64,000 nucleotides of DNA from Bradyrhizobium sp. B124 (GCF_038967635.1 NZ_CP152413.1:1364001-1428000), one strand, 5' to 3'; shown: positions 37,880 to 46,600, counted from the stretch's first letter. Program-made: numbers and translations. Notes: a model not told the origin generated them from the sequence alone.

Positions 37880-39055
37880 TTACTTCTCGACCTCAAACGT
37901 CAGCCCGGCGTGATCGACCAGGCGCTTGATCAGCTTGTGCTGCATCGCCGCTCCCGGCGTCCAGAAGCCGGCGGCGACGTCGGGCGTATCGCGCAACAGG
38001 CAGATCGCGCATTCCGAGATCATCTTCGAGGTCGAACCGTAGCCGGGGTCGCGATCACCTTTGATGCCGGCGCGGACCATGCGGCCGTCGGGCGCGACCG
38101 CGAGATAGAGCAGATCGTAGCGGCCGTTCTCGCGCTCCTCCTTCGACGGTCCCTCGCCCGGCTTCGGCGCGCTGGGACCGGTCTTCTCCGAATTCAGCGC
38201 CATCACCCGCTTGGCGTTGGCCTCGCCCTTCTCGCCGGGACCGGTCAGGACCATCTCGTCGTAGATGAATTCCTTGCCGTAGGGAAAGCCCATCAGCATG
38301 TTGGAGCGATGGACGTTGCGCGTGTTGATCAGCGCCATCATGAACGGCGCGGCCCATGAGTGCAGGTCGTCCTCATAGGCCGGCTTGCTGCCGCGCGGCT
38401 GCTTCGGGCCCTCGAAACCCGGCGTCAATGCAAACGGGTTGTTGAGGATCGCAACCAGGCTCAGATCCTTGGCGACGGCATCGAAGGTTGCCTTGGCGCT
38501 CGCGGCCGTGCCGCCGGACAGCGTGCCGCGCATGTCGCGCACGCGGCCCTTGACGCGCTGCGCCGGCGCACCGAACACCCGCTTGGCTTCCTCCTGGACG
38601 AAGAAGGCGCCGAGCTCGAACGGCACCGAGTCGAAGCCGCAGGAGAACACGATGCGCGCACCGCTGGCCTTTGCGGCCGCTTCGTGCTTGTCGATCATCT
38701 GCCGCATCCAGACCGGCTCGCCGCAGAGATCGAAATAGTCGGTGCCGCTTTCCACGCAGGCCGCGATCAGCTCATTGCCGTAGAGCTGATACGGACCGAC
38801 CGTCGAGATCACAGACTTGGTCTGCGCCAGCATCGCCTTCAGCGATGCGGTGTCGCTGGCATCGGCAACGATCAGCGGCGTGTCGGCGGGCGCGCCGATC
38901 GCGTCACGAACCGACGCGAGCTTGTCCTTGCTGCGCCCGGCCATCGCCCATTTCAGGCTGCCGTCGCGATAATGCGCCGCGAGATATTCGGCGACGAGCT
39001 GGCCAGTGAAGCCGGTTGCGCCATAGACGACGATGTCGAGTTTCGACGAGGACAT
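37880..39055 (-). CDS. Saccharopine dehydrogenase-like / trans-acting enoyl reductase family protein
   Basis: 391 residues from ATG 39055 (MSSSKLDIVVYGATGFTGQL), with GGGAG before it. A Rossmann NAD(P)H domain occupies the N-terminus (VVYGATGFTGQLVAEYLAAH, AMAGRSKDKLASVRDAIG, VISTVGPYQLYGNELIAAC). The middle has YFDLCGEPVWMRQMIDKHEAAA and VFSCGFDSVPFELGAFFVQE, features of the family to which mycobacterial trans-acting enoyl reductases belong. Its substrate in this organism is unknown; an acyl-CoA or polyketide-type lipid is possible. Not part of a clear operon. Confidence 0.85.
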   Translation of the reverse strand: MSSSKLDIVVYGATGFTGQLVAEYLAAHYRDGSLKWAMAGRSKDKLASVRDAIGAPADTPLIVADASDTASLKAMLAQTKSVISTVGPYQLYGNELIAACVESGTDYFDLCGEPVWMRQMIDKHEAAAKASGARIVFSCGFDSVPFELGAFFVQEEAKRVFGAPAQRVKGRVRDMRGTLSGGTAASAKATFDAVAKDLSLVAILNNPFALTPGFEGPKQPRGSKPAYEDDLHSWAAPFMMALINTRNVHRSNMLMGFPYGKEFIYDEMVLTGPGEKGEANAKRVMALNSEKTGPSAPKPGEGPSKEERENGRYDLLYLAVAPDGRMVRAGIKGDRDPGYGSTSKMISECAICLLRDTPDVAAGFWTPGAAMQHKLIKRLVDHAGLTFEVEK

Positions 39056-39090
39056 GGATCGGGCTCCCAGAGGCAAATTTGCCCCGTTTT

Positions 39091-39171
39091 GTCATTGCGA
39101 GCGAAGCGAAGCAATCCATAATCACCGCGCGGTACGATGGATTGCTTCGTCGCTTCACTCCTCGCAATGAC
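39091..39171. repeat. Dispersed inverted repeat, copy 2
   Basis: Same element as at 34557-34640: GTCATTGCGAGCGAAGCGAA, AGCAATCCAT, then ATGGATTGCTTCGTCGCTTC and CTCCTCGCAATGAC. The loop sequence differs between copies while the arms are almost identical. Confidence 0.82.
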
Positions 39172-39182
39172 GCAGGATGCAG

Positions 39183-39965
39183 CTACTTCTTGTAGGACAC
39201 GCCCATGCCGGCGCGGACGTCGGCCTGGATACCATAGGGTGCGATCGGGTAGCGCAGGCCGTTCTTGGCGAGCTGCTTCATCCCCGCGATCGCCTTCACC
39301 AGATAGGCCGGCGGCAGCGCCATTAGCATCTCCTCGTCGGGCACGCCGCCATAGCGGCGCTCGGCAAAGCACGGCAGTGACAGGCTCGGCTCACCGGTCT
39401 TCAGCGCCCGGCCCCAGGAGTCCGCGCACGCGGTTTCGCCGACCACGCCCCACTCGAACTTCTTGTAGCCGGTATACTGCAGCCCGTTGATCAGGATGAT
39501 CATCTGTCCCGGCGTCGCATAGACGAGGCAGATGTCGGGCGGATTGAGACGTCCGCTGGTCAGCGGGCTCACCGCCATTGCCTGGTACTGACCGTAAGGC
39601 ACCACGTCGAGCGCCTCCTGGCGCTTGCGCGCGTCTTCGGCCGTGCCGTGCCAGACGCCGACATAGTTCTCGCCGGCCAGCCACTTCTCGTCCTGCGGCG
39701 CGAGCCCGATCACCGCGCGGCATTGCGCGCCGACCAGATCATCGCCGGTGATGCCGACGGTCCAGCCAAGCCGCGAGGCCATGCTGACGATCTGGTCCGT
39801 GGTGTGGACCGCCGACGGGCGGCGGATCTTCGGGATCGCCTCCATCTCCTCGACGCGCGCGAACATCTTGATGCCGATGACCGTGGTCTTCAACCGCAGC
39901 AGGTTGTTCAGGTCGGCCACGATTGCCGAGAGGTCGAACTGTTCCGGCGGTGTCTGCTGTTGCAT
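39183..39965 (-). CDS. DUF169 family protein
   Basis: 260 residues from ATG 39965 (MQQQTPPEQFDLSAIVAD), which has GGGAG eight bases upstream; the frame upstream is open but not family-like. DUF169 features: LRLKTTVIGIKMFARVEEM, GAQCRAVIGLAP, MAVSPLTSGRLNPPDICLVYATPGQM, VVGETACADSWGRAL with a conserved Cys, and LPCFAERRYGGVPDEEMLMALP. The function is not known; members are often near metal or tungsten/molybdenum-type uptake or redox genes, which I do not see here. Confidence 0.85.
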   Translation of the reverse strand: MQQQTPPEQFDLSAIVADLNNLLRLKTTVIGIKMFARVEEMEAIPKIRRPSAVHTTDQIVSMASRLGWTVGITGDDLVGAQCRAVIGLAPQDEKWLAGENYVGVWHGTAEDARKRQEALDVVPYGQYQAMAVSPLTSGRLNPPDICLVYATPGQMIILINGLQYTGYKKFEWGVVGETACADSWGRALKTGEPSLSLPCFAERRYGGVPDEEMLMALPPAYLVKAIAGMKQLAKNGLRYPIAPYGIQADVRAGMGVSYKK

Positions 39966-40057
39966 GGCGAAAACTCCCGTGATCGGCGGCTTGGCGCCGC
40001 CTGTTGATTTGATGTTAGCCGGATTGGCCGAAGGAAGCGACAAGCTCGTGGTGCGGC

Positions 40058-40852
40058 TCAACGTGCGGCCGGTCCCGGCAGCAGATCGTCGGTCTTGCCC
40101 GCGAGATGATAGGCAACCAGCCCGATCCACTCCCGTGTGCCGAGATCGGTGCGCGACAGGCCGTCGATCGCAAGCGTTGCAAAGCTCATGACATTGCCGA
40201 CGCGCCAGTCGACCGGATAGGCCTCGACATTGAAGCCCGCCTTGCGGAACAGCCCGACCGACCGCGGCATGTGATAGGCTGACGTCACGAGCAGCCAGCG
40301 CTCACCCGGCTTGGGATCAACCAGCGCCTTGGAGAACTCAGCGTTCTCCACCGTGTTGCGCGAGCGGCGCTCGATGGTCAATCGCGACTTGGCAATGCCG
40401 AGGCTCTCGAACATCTCGGCGGCGTAGTCGGCTTCGCGCGCGTCGTTCGAGATCAGGTTCGCGCTGCCGCCGGTGAACACGAGGCGCGCGTTCGGATATC
40501 TGCGCGCGAGCGCCGCCGCCGCGATGACGCGATCCGCCGCAGTGCGCACCACCGGCGTGCCATGCGCGACCGACAGATCGGCATCGATCGAGCCGCCGAG
40601 CACGATGATGCCGTCGGGCGCGCCGCGCGAAGCGTCCCATGGCGGGAAGCGCTGCTCCAGGACGGAGATCAGGACATTGCCGAGCGGCGAGAAGCCGCAG
40701 ATCGCGAGCAGCAGCGCTGACGCCACCATCAACCTGCGGCCGAGCCGGGCAAACCGTGTCAGCAGCAGAACGGCGCCGATCACGCCGATACCGATCAGGA
40801 AATTGATCGGCAGCAGTATGATGCCGAGCGTCTTGGAGAGCACAAAAAACAA
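40058..40852 (-). CDS. YdcF family protein (DUF218)
   Basis: 264 residues from a TTG with AGAGG about six bases upstream. Two membrane helices at the N-terminus (ILLPINFLIGIGVIGAVLLL; MVASALLLAICGFSPLGNVL) are followed by the DUF218 fold: DGIIVLGGSIDADLS, RLVFTGGSANLI, IAKSRLTIERRSRNTVENAEF and WLLVTSAYHMPRSVGLFRKAGF. Members such as ElyC/YdcF act in envelope metabolism at the inner membrane. Divergent from the amidase gene. Confidence 0.9.
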   Translation of the reverse strand: MFFVLSKTLGIILLPINFLIGIGVIGAVLLLTRFARLGRRLMVASALLLAICGFSPLGNVLISVLEQRFPPWDASRGAPDGIIVLGGSIDADLSVAHGTPVVRTAADRVIAAAALARRYPNARLVFTGGSANLISNDAREADYAAEMFESLGIAKSRLTIERRSRNTVENAEFSKALVDPKPGERWLLVTSAYHMPRSVGLFRKAGFNVEAYPVDWRVGNVMSFATLAIDGLSRTDLGTREWIGLVAYHLAGKTDDLLPGPAAR

Positions 40853-40918
40853 GCGAAGCCTCTGCGAAGTTCTGCTACAGCGTCATACGCTGCCCGAAGT
40901 GCAATCAAAAGCCGTCAC

Positions 40919-41860
40919 ATGACCCATCATCATCTGAAATCCAGTCCCGAAACCTGCCATTGGGGCTTCTTCGAAGCAAAGCTGAAACCGGTCCTGACCA
41001 TCGCGAGCGGAGACGAGGTCACGATCGAGACCATCAGCGGCGGCCCCGACGTGGTGCCGGACCGCGGCAAGTTTTATGTGCCGCCGGAGCTCGACGACAT
41101 TCATGCGAAGTGCGAGCGGATGGTGCCCGGGCATATCCTGACCGGCCCGATCGCCGTGAGCGGTGCCGAACCCGGCGACGTGCTGGAGGTCGATATTCTC
41201 GACGTCCAGCTCCGCCAGGACTGGGGCTACAATCTGATCAAGCCGCTGTCCGGCACCCTGCCCGACGACTTCCATGAGACCCGCATCCTCAACATCCCGC
41301 TCGATCGCGCGCGCATGGTCGGCCGCATGCCATGGGGGCTCGACCTGCCGCTGAAACCGTTCTTCGGCGTGATGGGCGTGTCGCCACCGCCGGCCTGGGG
41401 CCGCATCTCCTCGCTGATCCCGCGCGCGATGGGCGGCAATCTCGACAACAAGGAGCTCGGGGCCGGCGCCAAGCTGTATCTGCCGGTGTTCGTGCCGGGC
41501 GCGCTGTTCTCCTGCGGCGACGGCCATGGCGTGCAGGGCGACGGCGAGGTCTGCGTCACCGCGATCGAGACCGCGCTCACCGGCCGCTTCCGCCTGACCC
41601 TGCGCAAGGATCTCAAGCTCGCCTATCCGCGCGCCGAGACCGCCGACCATTACATGACCATGGCGATGGATCCCGATCTCGACCAGTGCGTGGTGCGGGC
41701 GCTGCGCGACATGATCGTGCTGCTCGGCGAGAAGCGCAATCTGTCGCGCGAGGACGCCTATACGCTGTGCAGCCTGGCCGCCGACCTGCGCGTCACGCAG
41801 ACGGTCAACGGCTCCAAGGGCATTCACTGCATGATCGCCAAATCGGTCGTTCACGGCTGA
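40919..41860 (+). CDS. Acetamidase/formamidase family protein
   Basis: 313 residues. FmdA/AmdA-type: LTIASGDEVTIETISGGP near residue 28, GHILTGPIAVSGAEPGDVLEVDILD, WGRISSLIPRAMGGNLDNKELGAGAKLYLPVFVPGALFSCGDGHGVQGDGEV with the conserved Asp-Gly-His metal-site region, and YMTMAMDPDLDQCVVRAL. These hydrolyse short amides to acid and ammonia. Next gene in the same direction is an acyl-CoA synthetase, 87 bases away; a shared pathway is possible but not proven. Confidence 0.9.
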   Translation: MTHHHLKSSPETCHWGFFEAKLKPVLTIASGDEVTIETISGGPDVVPDRGKFYVPPELDDIHAKCERMVPGHILTGPIAVSGAEPGDVLEVDILDVQLRQDWGYNLIKPLSGTLPDDFHETRILNIPLDRARMVGRMPWGLDLPLKPFFGVMGVSPPPAWGRISSLIPRAMGGNLDNKELGAGAKLYLPVFVPGALFSCGDGHGVQGDGEVCVTAIETALTGRFRLTLRKDLKLAYPRAETADHYMTMAMDPDLDQCVVRALRDMIVLLGEKRNLSREDAYTLCSLAADLRVTQTVNGSKGIHCMIAKSVVHG

Positions 41861-41947
41861 CGGCCGGTCGATAAGCCGCACTTGTGTTCCGCAAGCGCGG
41901 CTCGATACAATCCCCGTCCCAACGAACAAAAATGGACGGGGACGGAT

Positions 41948-43774
41948 ATGCTCAAGGACAGGCTTTCGCCGGCCGACGAGGCTACGCGCGACAAGGAGAT
42001 GCAGGAGACGCTCGCCGCCTGCCCGCGCATCCTCGATCTCATTGCCCGTGGTCCCCAGGGCGCGCCTGAGGCGGAAGCCGCGATCTATCTGCGTTCGCCA
42101 CTCGATCCCAGCCCGGTCGTGATCTCGAACGATCATCTGATGGGCTGCATCAAGGCCGCGGAGAACTACTTCCGCAGCCAGGGCATCGGCAAGGACGACG
42201 CGGTCGCCGTCCTGCTCCCGGCCTGCCCCGCGACCGTGGTCGCGATCTTCGGCGCAGCCGCCTGCGGTGTCGCCGAGCCGCTCAATTTGCTGTTCACACG
42301 CGAGGCGATTGTCGCGCAGCTCAACGCCATCAAGGCAAAACTGTTGCTGGCGCCGCCGCCAGGCATGCCGGGCGGGCTCTATGAAAGAGTCGAAGGCTTG
42401 CAGCGCGAGGTGCCGTCGCTGCAGCGCATCGTGATCGTGCCGCTCGACGGCAGCATCGCGTTCGACGGCGAGGTGCTGCGGCCCGATCCTGCGTGGCGCG
42501 ACGACTACGGCAAGTCCAAGGATATGAGCGAGGCCGACCGTGTCGCGGTGATGCTGCCGACCGGCGGCACGACAGGTCATCCCAAGGTGGCGCGGCTCAC
42601 CAACCGCGCGATGGTCGCCTCCACCGTGTCCTCACGCATGGCACTCGACTTCCATCGCGGCGAGCGCGCGATGATCACGATGCCGCTGTTCCATGTCGGC
42701 GGCCTGTTCTGCACGACGGCCAATTGCCTTTCCGCCGGCACGACGATTTTCATCCCCGGCCCGGCCGGCGCACGCGATCCATCCCTGATCACGCATTTCT
42801 GGAAGATCGTCGAGAAATACCGCGTCAACATCTCCGGCAACGTGCCGACCACACTCGGAGCGCTGGCCGACATCCCGGTCGCGGACAGCGACATCTCGAC
42901 CCTCCGTGTCACCGCCACCGGCGCCTCGATCTGCCCGCCGGAGATCGAGCGGCGTTATCTCGCGACCTGGGGCGGTGCCTGCATCCAGCAGCTCTACGGC
43001 ATGACCGAGCTCGCCGGCGCCATCACGCACGACGTGCACGGCGTGAAGCCGCGCGCCGAGAGCGTCGGCACCCGCAATCCGCTCGTCGAGCTCGCAATCC
43101 TCGACGGCGGCAATTTGCACACCGGGCCGTGGCCCTCGCCGGTCGGCGAGCTCCTGACCAGGGGTCCGCAGGTGTTCGCCGGTTACGTCGACAAGAAGCA
43201 GACCGAAGAGGCGTTCCGCGACGGCTGGCTGCGCACCGGCGACATCTGCCGGATCGACGCCGACGGCTTCGTCTACATCCTGGGCCGCGCCAAGGACGTC
43301 ATCATCCGTGGCGGCCACAACATCGACCCGCGGGCGATCGAGGATGCCGCGCTGGCGTTTCCGGGCGTGGCGCTGGCCGCGGCCGTCGGGCGTCCCGACG
43401 CCTACGCCGGTGAAGTGCCGATGCTGTTCGTCTCGGCGCAGCCCGGCGCCCATATCGATCCGAACGCGCTCGCCGCCTTCGTGCAGGACAACATCCTGGA
43501 GCCGCCGGCGCGCCCGCGCGTGGTGTCGGTGATCCCGGAAATGCCGGTCACGCCGGTCGGCAAGATCTTCAAGCCGAAGCTGCGCCAGATCGCCGCCGGC
43601 GAGGCCGCGCGCGAGCTGCTGGCTCGAGAAGGCTTGTCCGGTGAGGTCAGTGTCGAGGCCATCACCGACCCGTCCCGCGGGCTGTACCTGAGCGTGAGCG
43701 CGCCTGCGGACAAGGCCGAAACCGCTGAGCGGCTTCTCAAGAAGTTCCCGGTCAAGGTCGAGTTAAGATCCTAA
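41948..43774 (+). CDS. Acyl-CoA synthetase (AMP-forming, ANL superfamily)
   Basis: 608 residues from ATG 41948, which follows GGGGACGG. Visible: the P-loop MLPTGGTTGHPKVARLTNRAMV (about 202-223), AMITMPLFHVGGLFCTTANCL, CIQQLYGMTELAGAITHDVHG (A5 motif), DGWLRTGDICRIDADGFVYILGRAKDVIIRGGHNIDPRAIEDA (A7-A8) and the A10 lysine in TPVGKIFKPKLRQIA. It activates a carboxylic acid as adenylate and then CoA thioester. A C-terminal extension of about 60 residues after A10 resembles those of fatty acyl-CoA synthetases of the FadD-like YahU/FadK branch. The substrate is not known. Confidence 0.92.
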   Translation: MLKDRLSPADEATRDKEMQETLAACPRILDLIARGPQGAPEAEAAIYLRSPLDPSPVVISNDHLMGCIKAAENYFRSQGIGKDDAVAVLLPACPATVVAIFGAAACGVAEPLNLLFTREAIVAQLNAIKAKLLLAPPPGMPGGLYERVEGLQREVPSLQRIVIVPLDGSIAFDGEVLRPDPAWRDDYGKSKDMSEADRVAVMLPTGGTTGHPKVARLTNRAMVASTVSSRMALDFHRGERAMITMPLFHVGGLFCTTANCLSAGTTIFIPGPAGARDPSLITHFWKIVEKYRVNISGNVPTTLGALADIPVADSDISTLRVTATGASICPPEIERRYLATWGGACIQQLYGMTELAGAITHDVHGVKPRAESVGTRNPLVELAILDGGNLHTGPWPSPVGELLTRGPQVFAGYVDKKQTEEAFRDGWLRTGDICRIDADGFVYILGRAKDVIIRGGHNIDPRAIEDAALAFPGVALAAAVGRPDAYAGEVPMLFVSAQPGAHIDPNALAAFVQDNILEPPARPRVVSVIPEMPVTPVGKIFKPKLRQIAAGEAARELLAREGLSGEVSVEAITDPSRGLYLSVSAPADKAETAERLLKKFPVKVELRS

Positions 43775-43869
43775 CCCACTCATTCGTCTAGCTAATTTGA
43801 CCGCAGCGCCGCGCCGAAACCAGCTTCCGGCGCGCGCGAGCGTGCGCGTCCAGTTTCGCAGCTCGTGGC

Positions 43870-43909
43870 TTGACGGACCGTCATATTCCTAAATAGACTC
43901 TAAATAGAT
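43870..43909 (+). promoter_or_regulatory. Candidate promoter of the gcrA operon with a GANTC site
   Basis: TTGACG at 43870-43875 and TAGACT at 43894-43899 (18-base spacer) form a plausible sigma-70-type promoter. The -10 region contains GACTC (43896-43900), a recognition site for the CcrM methyltransferase, and two copies of CTAAATAGA with an 11-base period (43889-43897 and 43900-43908). Confidence 0.45.
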
Positions 43910-43947
43910 ACTTTTAAGTGCCTGCGTTCAGGGTTAAGCGTTTTCTC

Positions 43948-44148
43948 ATGGCTACAGAAAAGGCCGAAACCGACCGCGTCCCGGTCACATTGGCGCTCTC
44001 GACCATAGGCTACCTCGAGAAGCTGGTGAGACAGGGCACCCACGGCACGAGCGTCCCGGGCGTCGCACGGACATTGATCGAGGAAGGCATTCGGCTCGCC
44101 ATCAAGGACGGGTTGCTTGCAATCCGCGACAACGGACGCACGCCCTGA
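43948..44148 (+). CDS. Small conserved-looking protein upstream of gcrA
   Basis: 66 residues (MATEKAETDRVPVTLALSTI...). The core PVTLALSTIGYLEKLVRQGTHGTSVPGVARTLIEEGIRLAIKDGLL reads like a ribbon-helix-helix or small DNA-binding fold: a beta-type N-terminus, then two helices with the segment VPGVARTLIEEGIR. Forty-eight bases before gcrA and in the same direction, so probably co-transcribed. An antitoxin-like or regulator role is possible; no toxin gene is present. I do not know a named family. Confidence 0.65.
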   Translation: MATEKAETDRVPVTLALSTIGYLEKLVRQGTHGTSVPGVARTLIEEGIRLAIKDGLLAIRDNGRTP

Positions 44149-44196
44149 CGGCGTGTGCGTCGGCGCGGCGGTTCAACAGAACGTGGAACCGTCAAA

Positions 44197-44664
44197 ATGA
44201 TTACCATCGAGCCGACCTGGACGCCGGAGCGCGTCGACCAACTCAAGATCTACTTTGAAGCCGGTCTCTCCTGCCGCGACATCGCCGTGAATATCGGCGT
44301 CAGCCGCAATGCCGTGATCGGCAAGCTGTCGCGCCTGAACCTCACGCGCACGACGCCGGACGAACGCCGCGCCCGGCGGAAGAAATCCAGCGCCCACGCC
44401 GCGCAACGGGCGACCGCGAAGCAGCAGCTCCGGTTGCTTCAGGCGGTCTACGAACAAGTGCCCGACGATGCGCCGATCGTCAGCGCCAACAACTGCTCGC
44501 TGTTCGAGCTGAGCGAGCAGCGTTGCCGCTGGCCGATCAGCACGCCGGGCGCAGATGATTTCTGCTTTTGCGGCAACACGCCGCTCGCCGGCATGCCCTA
44601 TTGCTCGGGGCATTACCGCCTTGCGTATCAGGCAGGATCACGCCAGCGCGCGATGCGCGGGTAG
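44197..44664 (+). CDS. gcrA: GcrA family cell-cycle regulator
   Basis: 155 residues from ATG 44197. GcrA is a sigma-70 cofactor that acts at promoters with CcrM-methylated GANTC sites. The N-terminal DNA-binding helix-turn-helix TWTPERVDQLKIYFEAGLSCRDIAVNIGVSRNAVIGKLSRLNL is diagnostic. The C-terminal sigma-binding part starts near residue 100: NNCSLFELSEQRCRWPISTPG and FCFCGNTPLAGMPYCSGHYRLAY, with four or more Cys and one His. Slightly shorter than the Caulobacter protein through a shorter linker. Confidence 0.95.
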   Translation: MITIEPTWTPERVDQLKIYFEAGLSCRDIAVNIGVSRNAVIGKLSRLNLTRTTPDERRARRKKSSAHAAQRATAKQQLRLLQAVYEQVPDDAPIVSANNCSLFELSEQRCRWPISTPGADDFCFCGNTPLAGMPYCSGHYRLAYQAGSRQRAMRG

Positions 44665-44690
44665 TCTGACCGCAAGACGGAAGCGCTTAT

Positions 44691-44737
44691 CCCGTCATCC
44701 CCGCGCAAAGGCTTGGCCTTTGCGCGGGGGTGACGGG
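44691..44737. repeat. Perfect hairpin between convergent gcrA and SDR genes
   Basis: Arm CCCGTCATCCCCGCGCAAAGGC is complemented by GCCTTTGCGCGGGGGTGACGGG with one G·T-type offset and a TTG loop. It resembles the tail of the repeat at 37752-37860. It lies 26 bases after the gcrA stop and may end transcription of both convergent genes. Confidence 0.7.
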
Positions 44738-44747
44738 TCTTCTGTAA

Positions 44748-45710
44748 TCACCCGACCTTCCAGCCGGTCGCTTCCACGATGCCTTGGTAGAACTCCGGCG
44801 TGTAGGCCTGCTCCGGGGTCTTGCGCACGCGCTCGTCGAGCAGATGCGCATCGTCACCGACCAGGATGCGCCAGCGATCGGCCTTCACGCCGTCGAGGAT
44901 GATCTTGGCGGCGGCGGCGGCCGTGGTCGGTGCCTCGTCGTGGAAGATGCGCGCACGGTCGAGCGCGAGCTCCTGGATGTCGGCATCCGACATCTTGGCG
45001 ACGTCGATGCCCTGCCCTTGCAGACGCTGGCGGGCCTGCCTGAGCTCGTCGGGATTGAGCTGGTCGGCGCCATTCTGCACTTTGCGCGAGTTCGACACGA
45101 TCGAGGTGCCGATGTGGCCAGGCATCACGACCGAGCATTTGACGTGCGGCGCGTTGAGCCGGAGATCGTTGATCATCGCCTCGGTGAATCCCTTCACCGC
45201 GAACTTCGCCGCGCTGTAGGCGGTGTGCGACACGCCCATGCCGACCGACGCCCAGAAGCCATTGACGCTCGAGGTGTTGACGATGTGCGCCTCGTCGGCC
45301 TTCACCAGCAGCGGCAGGAAGGTGCGAACGCCGAGATAGACGCCGCCCCAGCAGATGTTGAAGGTGCGCTCCCACTGCTCGCGCGTGTTGGTGAACAGGC
45401 TGCCGCCACCGCCGATGCCGGCGTTGTTGAACAGCAAATGGATCTTGTCGGTCGCCTGCTGCTCGATCAGCTCATCGCGAAAACGCTTGTAGTGATCCTC
45501 GATCGAGACGTCGGCAATGTGGGTGGTGATGCGCAGGCCCTGCGGCAGCTTCTCGACCTCGCAGAGCCGCTTGGTCTCGGCCATCGCCTCGGCCGAGACG
45601 TCGCACATCGCGACGTTGCATCCCTCGGCAACGAGCTGCCGCGCCAGCTCCCGCCCCATGCCCGTGCCGCCACCGGTGATGACGGCAATCTTTCCGGCAA
45701 AGTCCTTCAT
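44748..45710 (-). CDS. Short-chain dehydrogenase/reductase (SDR)
   Basis: 320 residues. Classical SDR motifs: AVITGGGTGMGRELARQLVAEG (cofactor loop, TGxxxGxG), LLFNNAGIGGGG, SSVNGFWASVGMG with the catalytic Ser, and YSAAKFAVKGF with Tyr and Lys of YxxxK. The Rossmann loop followed by MCDVS suggests NAD(H) preference. Somewhat longer than the usual 250 residues because of a C-terminal region (VQNGADQLNPDELRQARQRL). Substrate unknown. Confidence 0.9.
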   Translation of the reverse strand: MKDFAGKIAVITGGGTGMGRELARQLVAEGCNVAMCDVSAEAMAETKRLCEVEKLPQGLRITTHIADVSIEDHYKRFRDELIEQQATDKIHLLFNNAGIGGGGSLFTNTREQWERTFNICWGGVYLGVRTFLPLLVKADEAHIVNTSSVNGFWASVGMGVSHTAYSAAKFAVKGFTEAMINDLRLNAPHVKCSVVMPGHIGTSIVSNSRKVQNGADQLNPDELRQARQRLQGQGIDVAKMSDADIQELALDRARIFHDEAPTTAAAAAKIILDGVKADRWRILVGDDAHLLDERVRKTPEQAYTPEFYQGIVEATGWKVG

Positions 45711-45949
45711 GTGAGATCCGTTCCTTCCTTGGTTCTTCTTGCCCTGCTTGTTCTTGGTTTCGGCAGGACGGCGGATCGCAGTCCCGGCCGCTTGGCTGCG
45801 GCACTCTACATCACCGAATTGTCGCGCAGCAACGGCGCCTGCCCTTCACGCGCAAGTGTGCCGTCAGCAGCAGATCAAGGCAGCCGGCGCTGTAACGAAA
45901 TCATTCCGCGTAGCGAACAATCCAATATCGACAAGCGGAGACAACGATC

Positions 45950-46081
45950 ATGCAGACCCTGAACAGATTGGTCGCAACGACGCTGATGGCGATCGCGGCC
46001 GGCATTGCCGCTGCGGCCGCTGTCGCCGAGGTCACACCGCCGAAGCCGCGCGACGGCGCCTGTGCCGACAACTCACACTGA
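45950..46081 (+). CDS. 43-residue secreted microprotein
   Basis: ATG at 45950 with GGAG nine bases upstream, TGA at 46079-46081. MQTLNRLVATTLMAIAAGIA then AAAAVAEVTPPKPRDGACAD: a signal peptide with a likely cleavage near AVAE, leaving about 16 residues with one Cys. Too short for standard gene finders. Supported by the ribosome site and leader peptide; the function is unknown. Confidence 0.45.
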   Translation: MQTLNRLVATTLMAIAAGIAAAAAVAEVTPPKPRDGACADNSH

Positions 46082-46224
46082 TCAGTGTCAGACAAGCGCA
46101 GAAGCGTGGCACAACACATCGTCATCGCATGCGCGCTCTCGGATGCCGGGATGATCTCGCTCGATCTCGAACGCTTGTCCGCGAACCGCGTGAACGCCGG
46201 GTCGGAGCGCGGGATCGCTCCGCG

Positions 46225-46437
46225 CTATTCGGCTGTCTCGATCTGCACGGGCGCGCGCCGCCGCAGAACGCCGGCGGCAGCGCTCAAGACAAGCTTGAGC
46301 AAGCCGCGCCACGAGAAGTCGATGACCACCTCATGGTGCCGCAACCCCTTGCCGCCCTTCACCAGCCCGAGATCCCGGATCAAGCAGTAATGGCCGCTGC
46401 TCATCCGAGCGAGGCGGCTGTTCTTGAAGCGTCCCAT
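46225..46437 (-). CDS. Small basic protein of unknown function
   Basis: 70 residues from the ATG at 46437 (MGRFKNSRLARMSSGHYCLI); a TTG at 46473 would add twelve. Codons favour G/C at the third position as in the neighbours (for example GTG GTC ATC GAC TTC). The protein is basic, with one moderately hydrophobic helix RGLLKLVLSAAAGVLRRR near the C-terminus. No clear ribosome site at either start, hence limited confidence. I recognise no family. Confidence 0.42.
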   Translation of the reverse strand: MGRFKNSRLARMSSGHYCLIRDLGLVKGGKGLRHHEVVIDFSWRGLLKLVLSAAAGVLRRRAPVQIETAE

Positions 46438-46572
46438 GAATGACGAGAATGCACTGCGGATCGATTCCGTCAAATCTTGACGACGTCGAATCGGCGAGAC
46501 GGTGTCAGCCCGGCCTGCGAGCAGTTGTTGCGATGGCCGCGCGCGTCACGATCGTCCGCGCCTTGAATCAAA

Positions 46573-46600
46573 AACCTCCGGCAGGGCATTGCCGGAGGTT
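46573..46600. terminator. Hairpin terminator, probably second of a pair after the porin
   Basis: Stem AACCTCCGGC / GCCGGAGGTT (46573-46582 and 46591-46600) with an 8-base loop; on the minus strand it runs into TTTTTG. It lies about 180 bases beyond the first porin terminator. The 46474-46835 stretch holds these two hairpins and no gene I can support. Confidence 0.7.
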
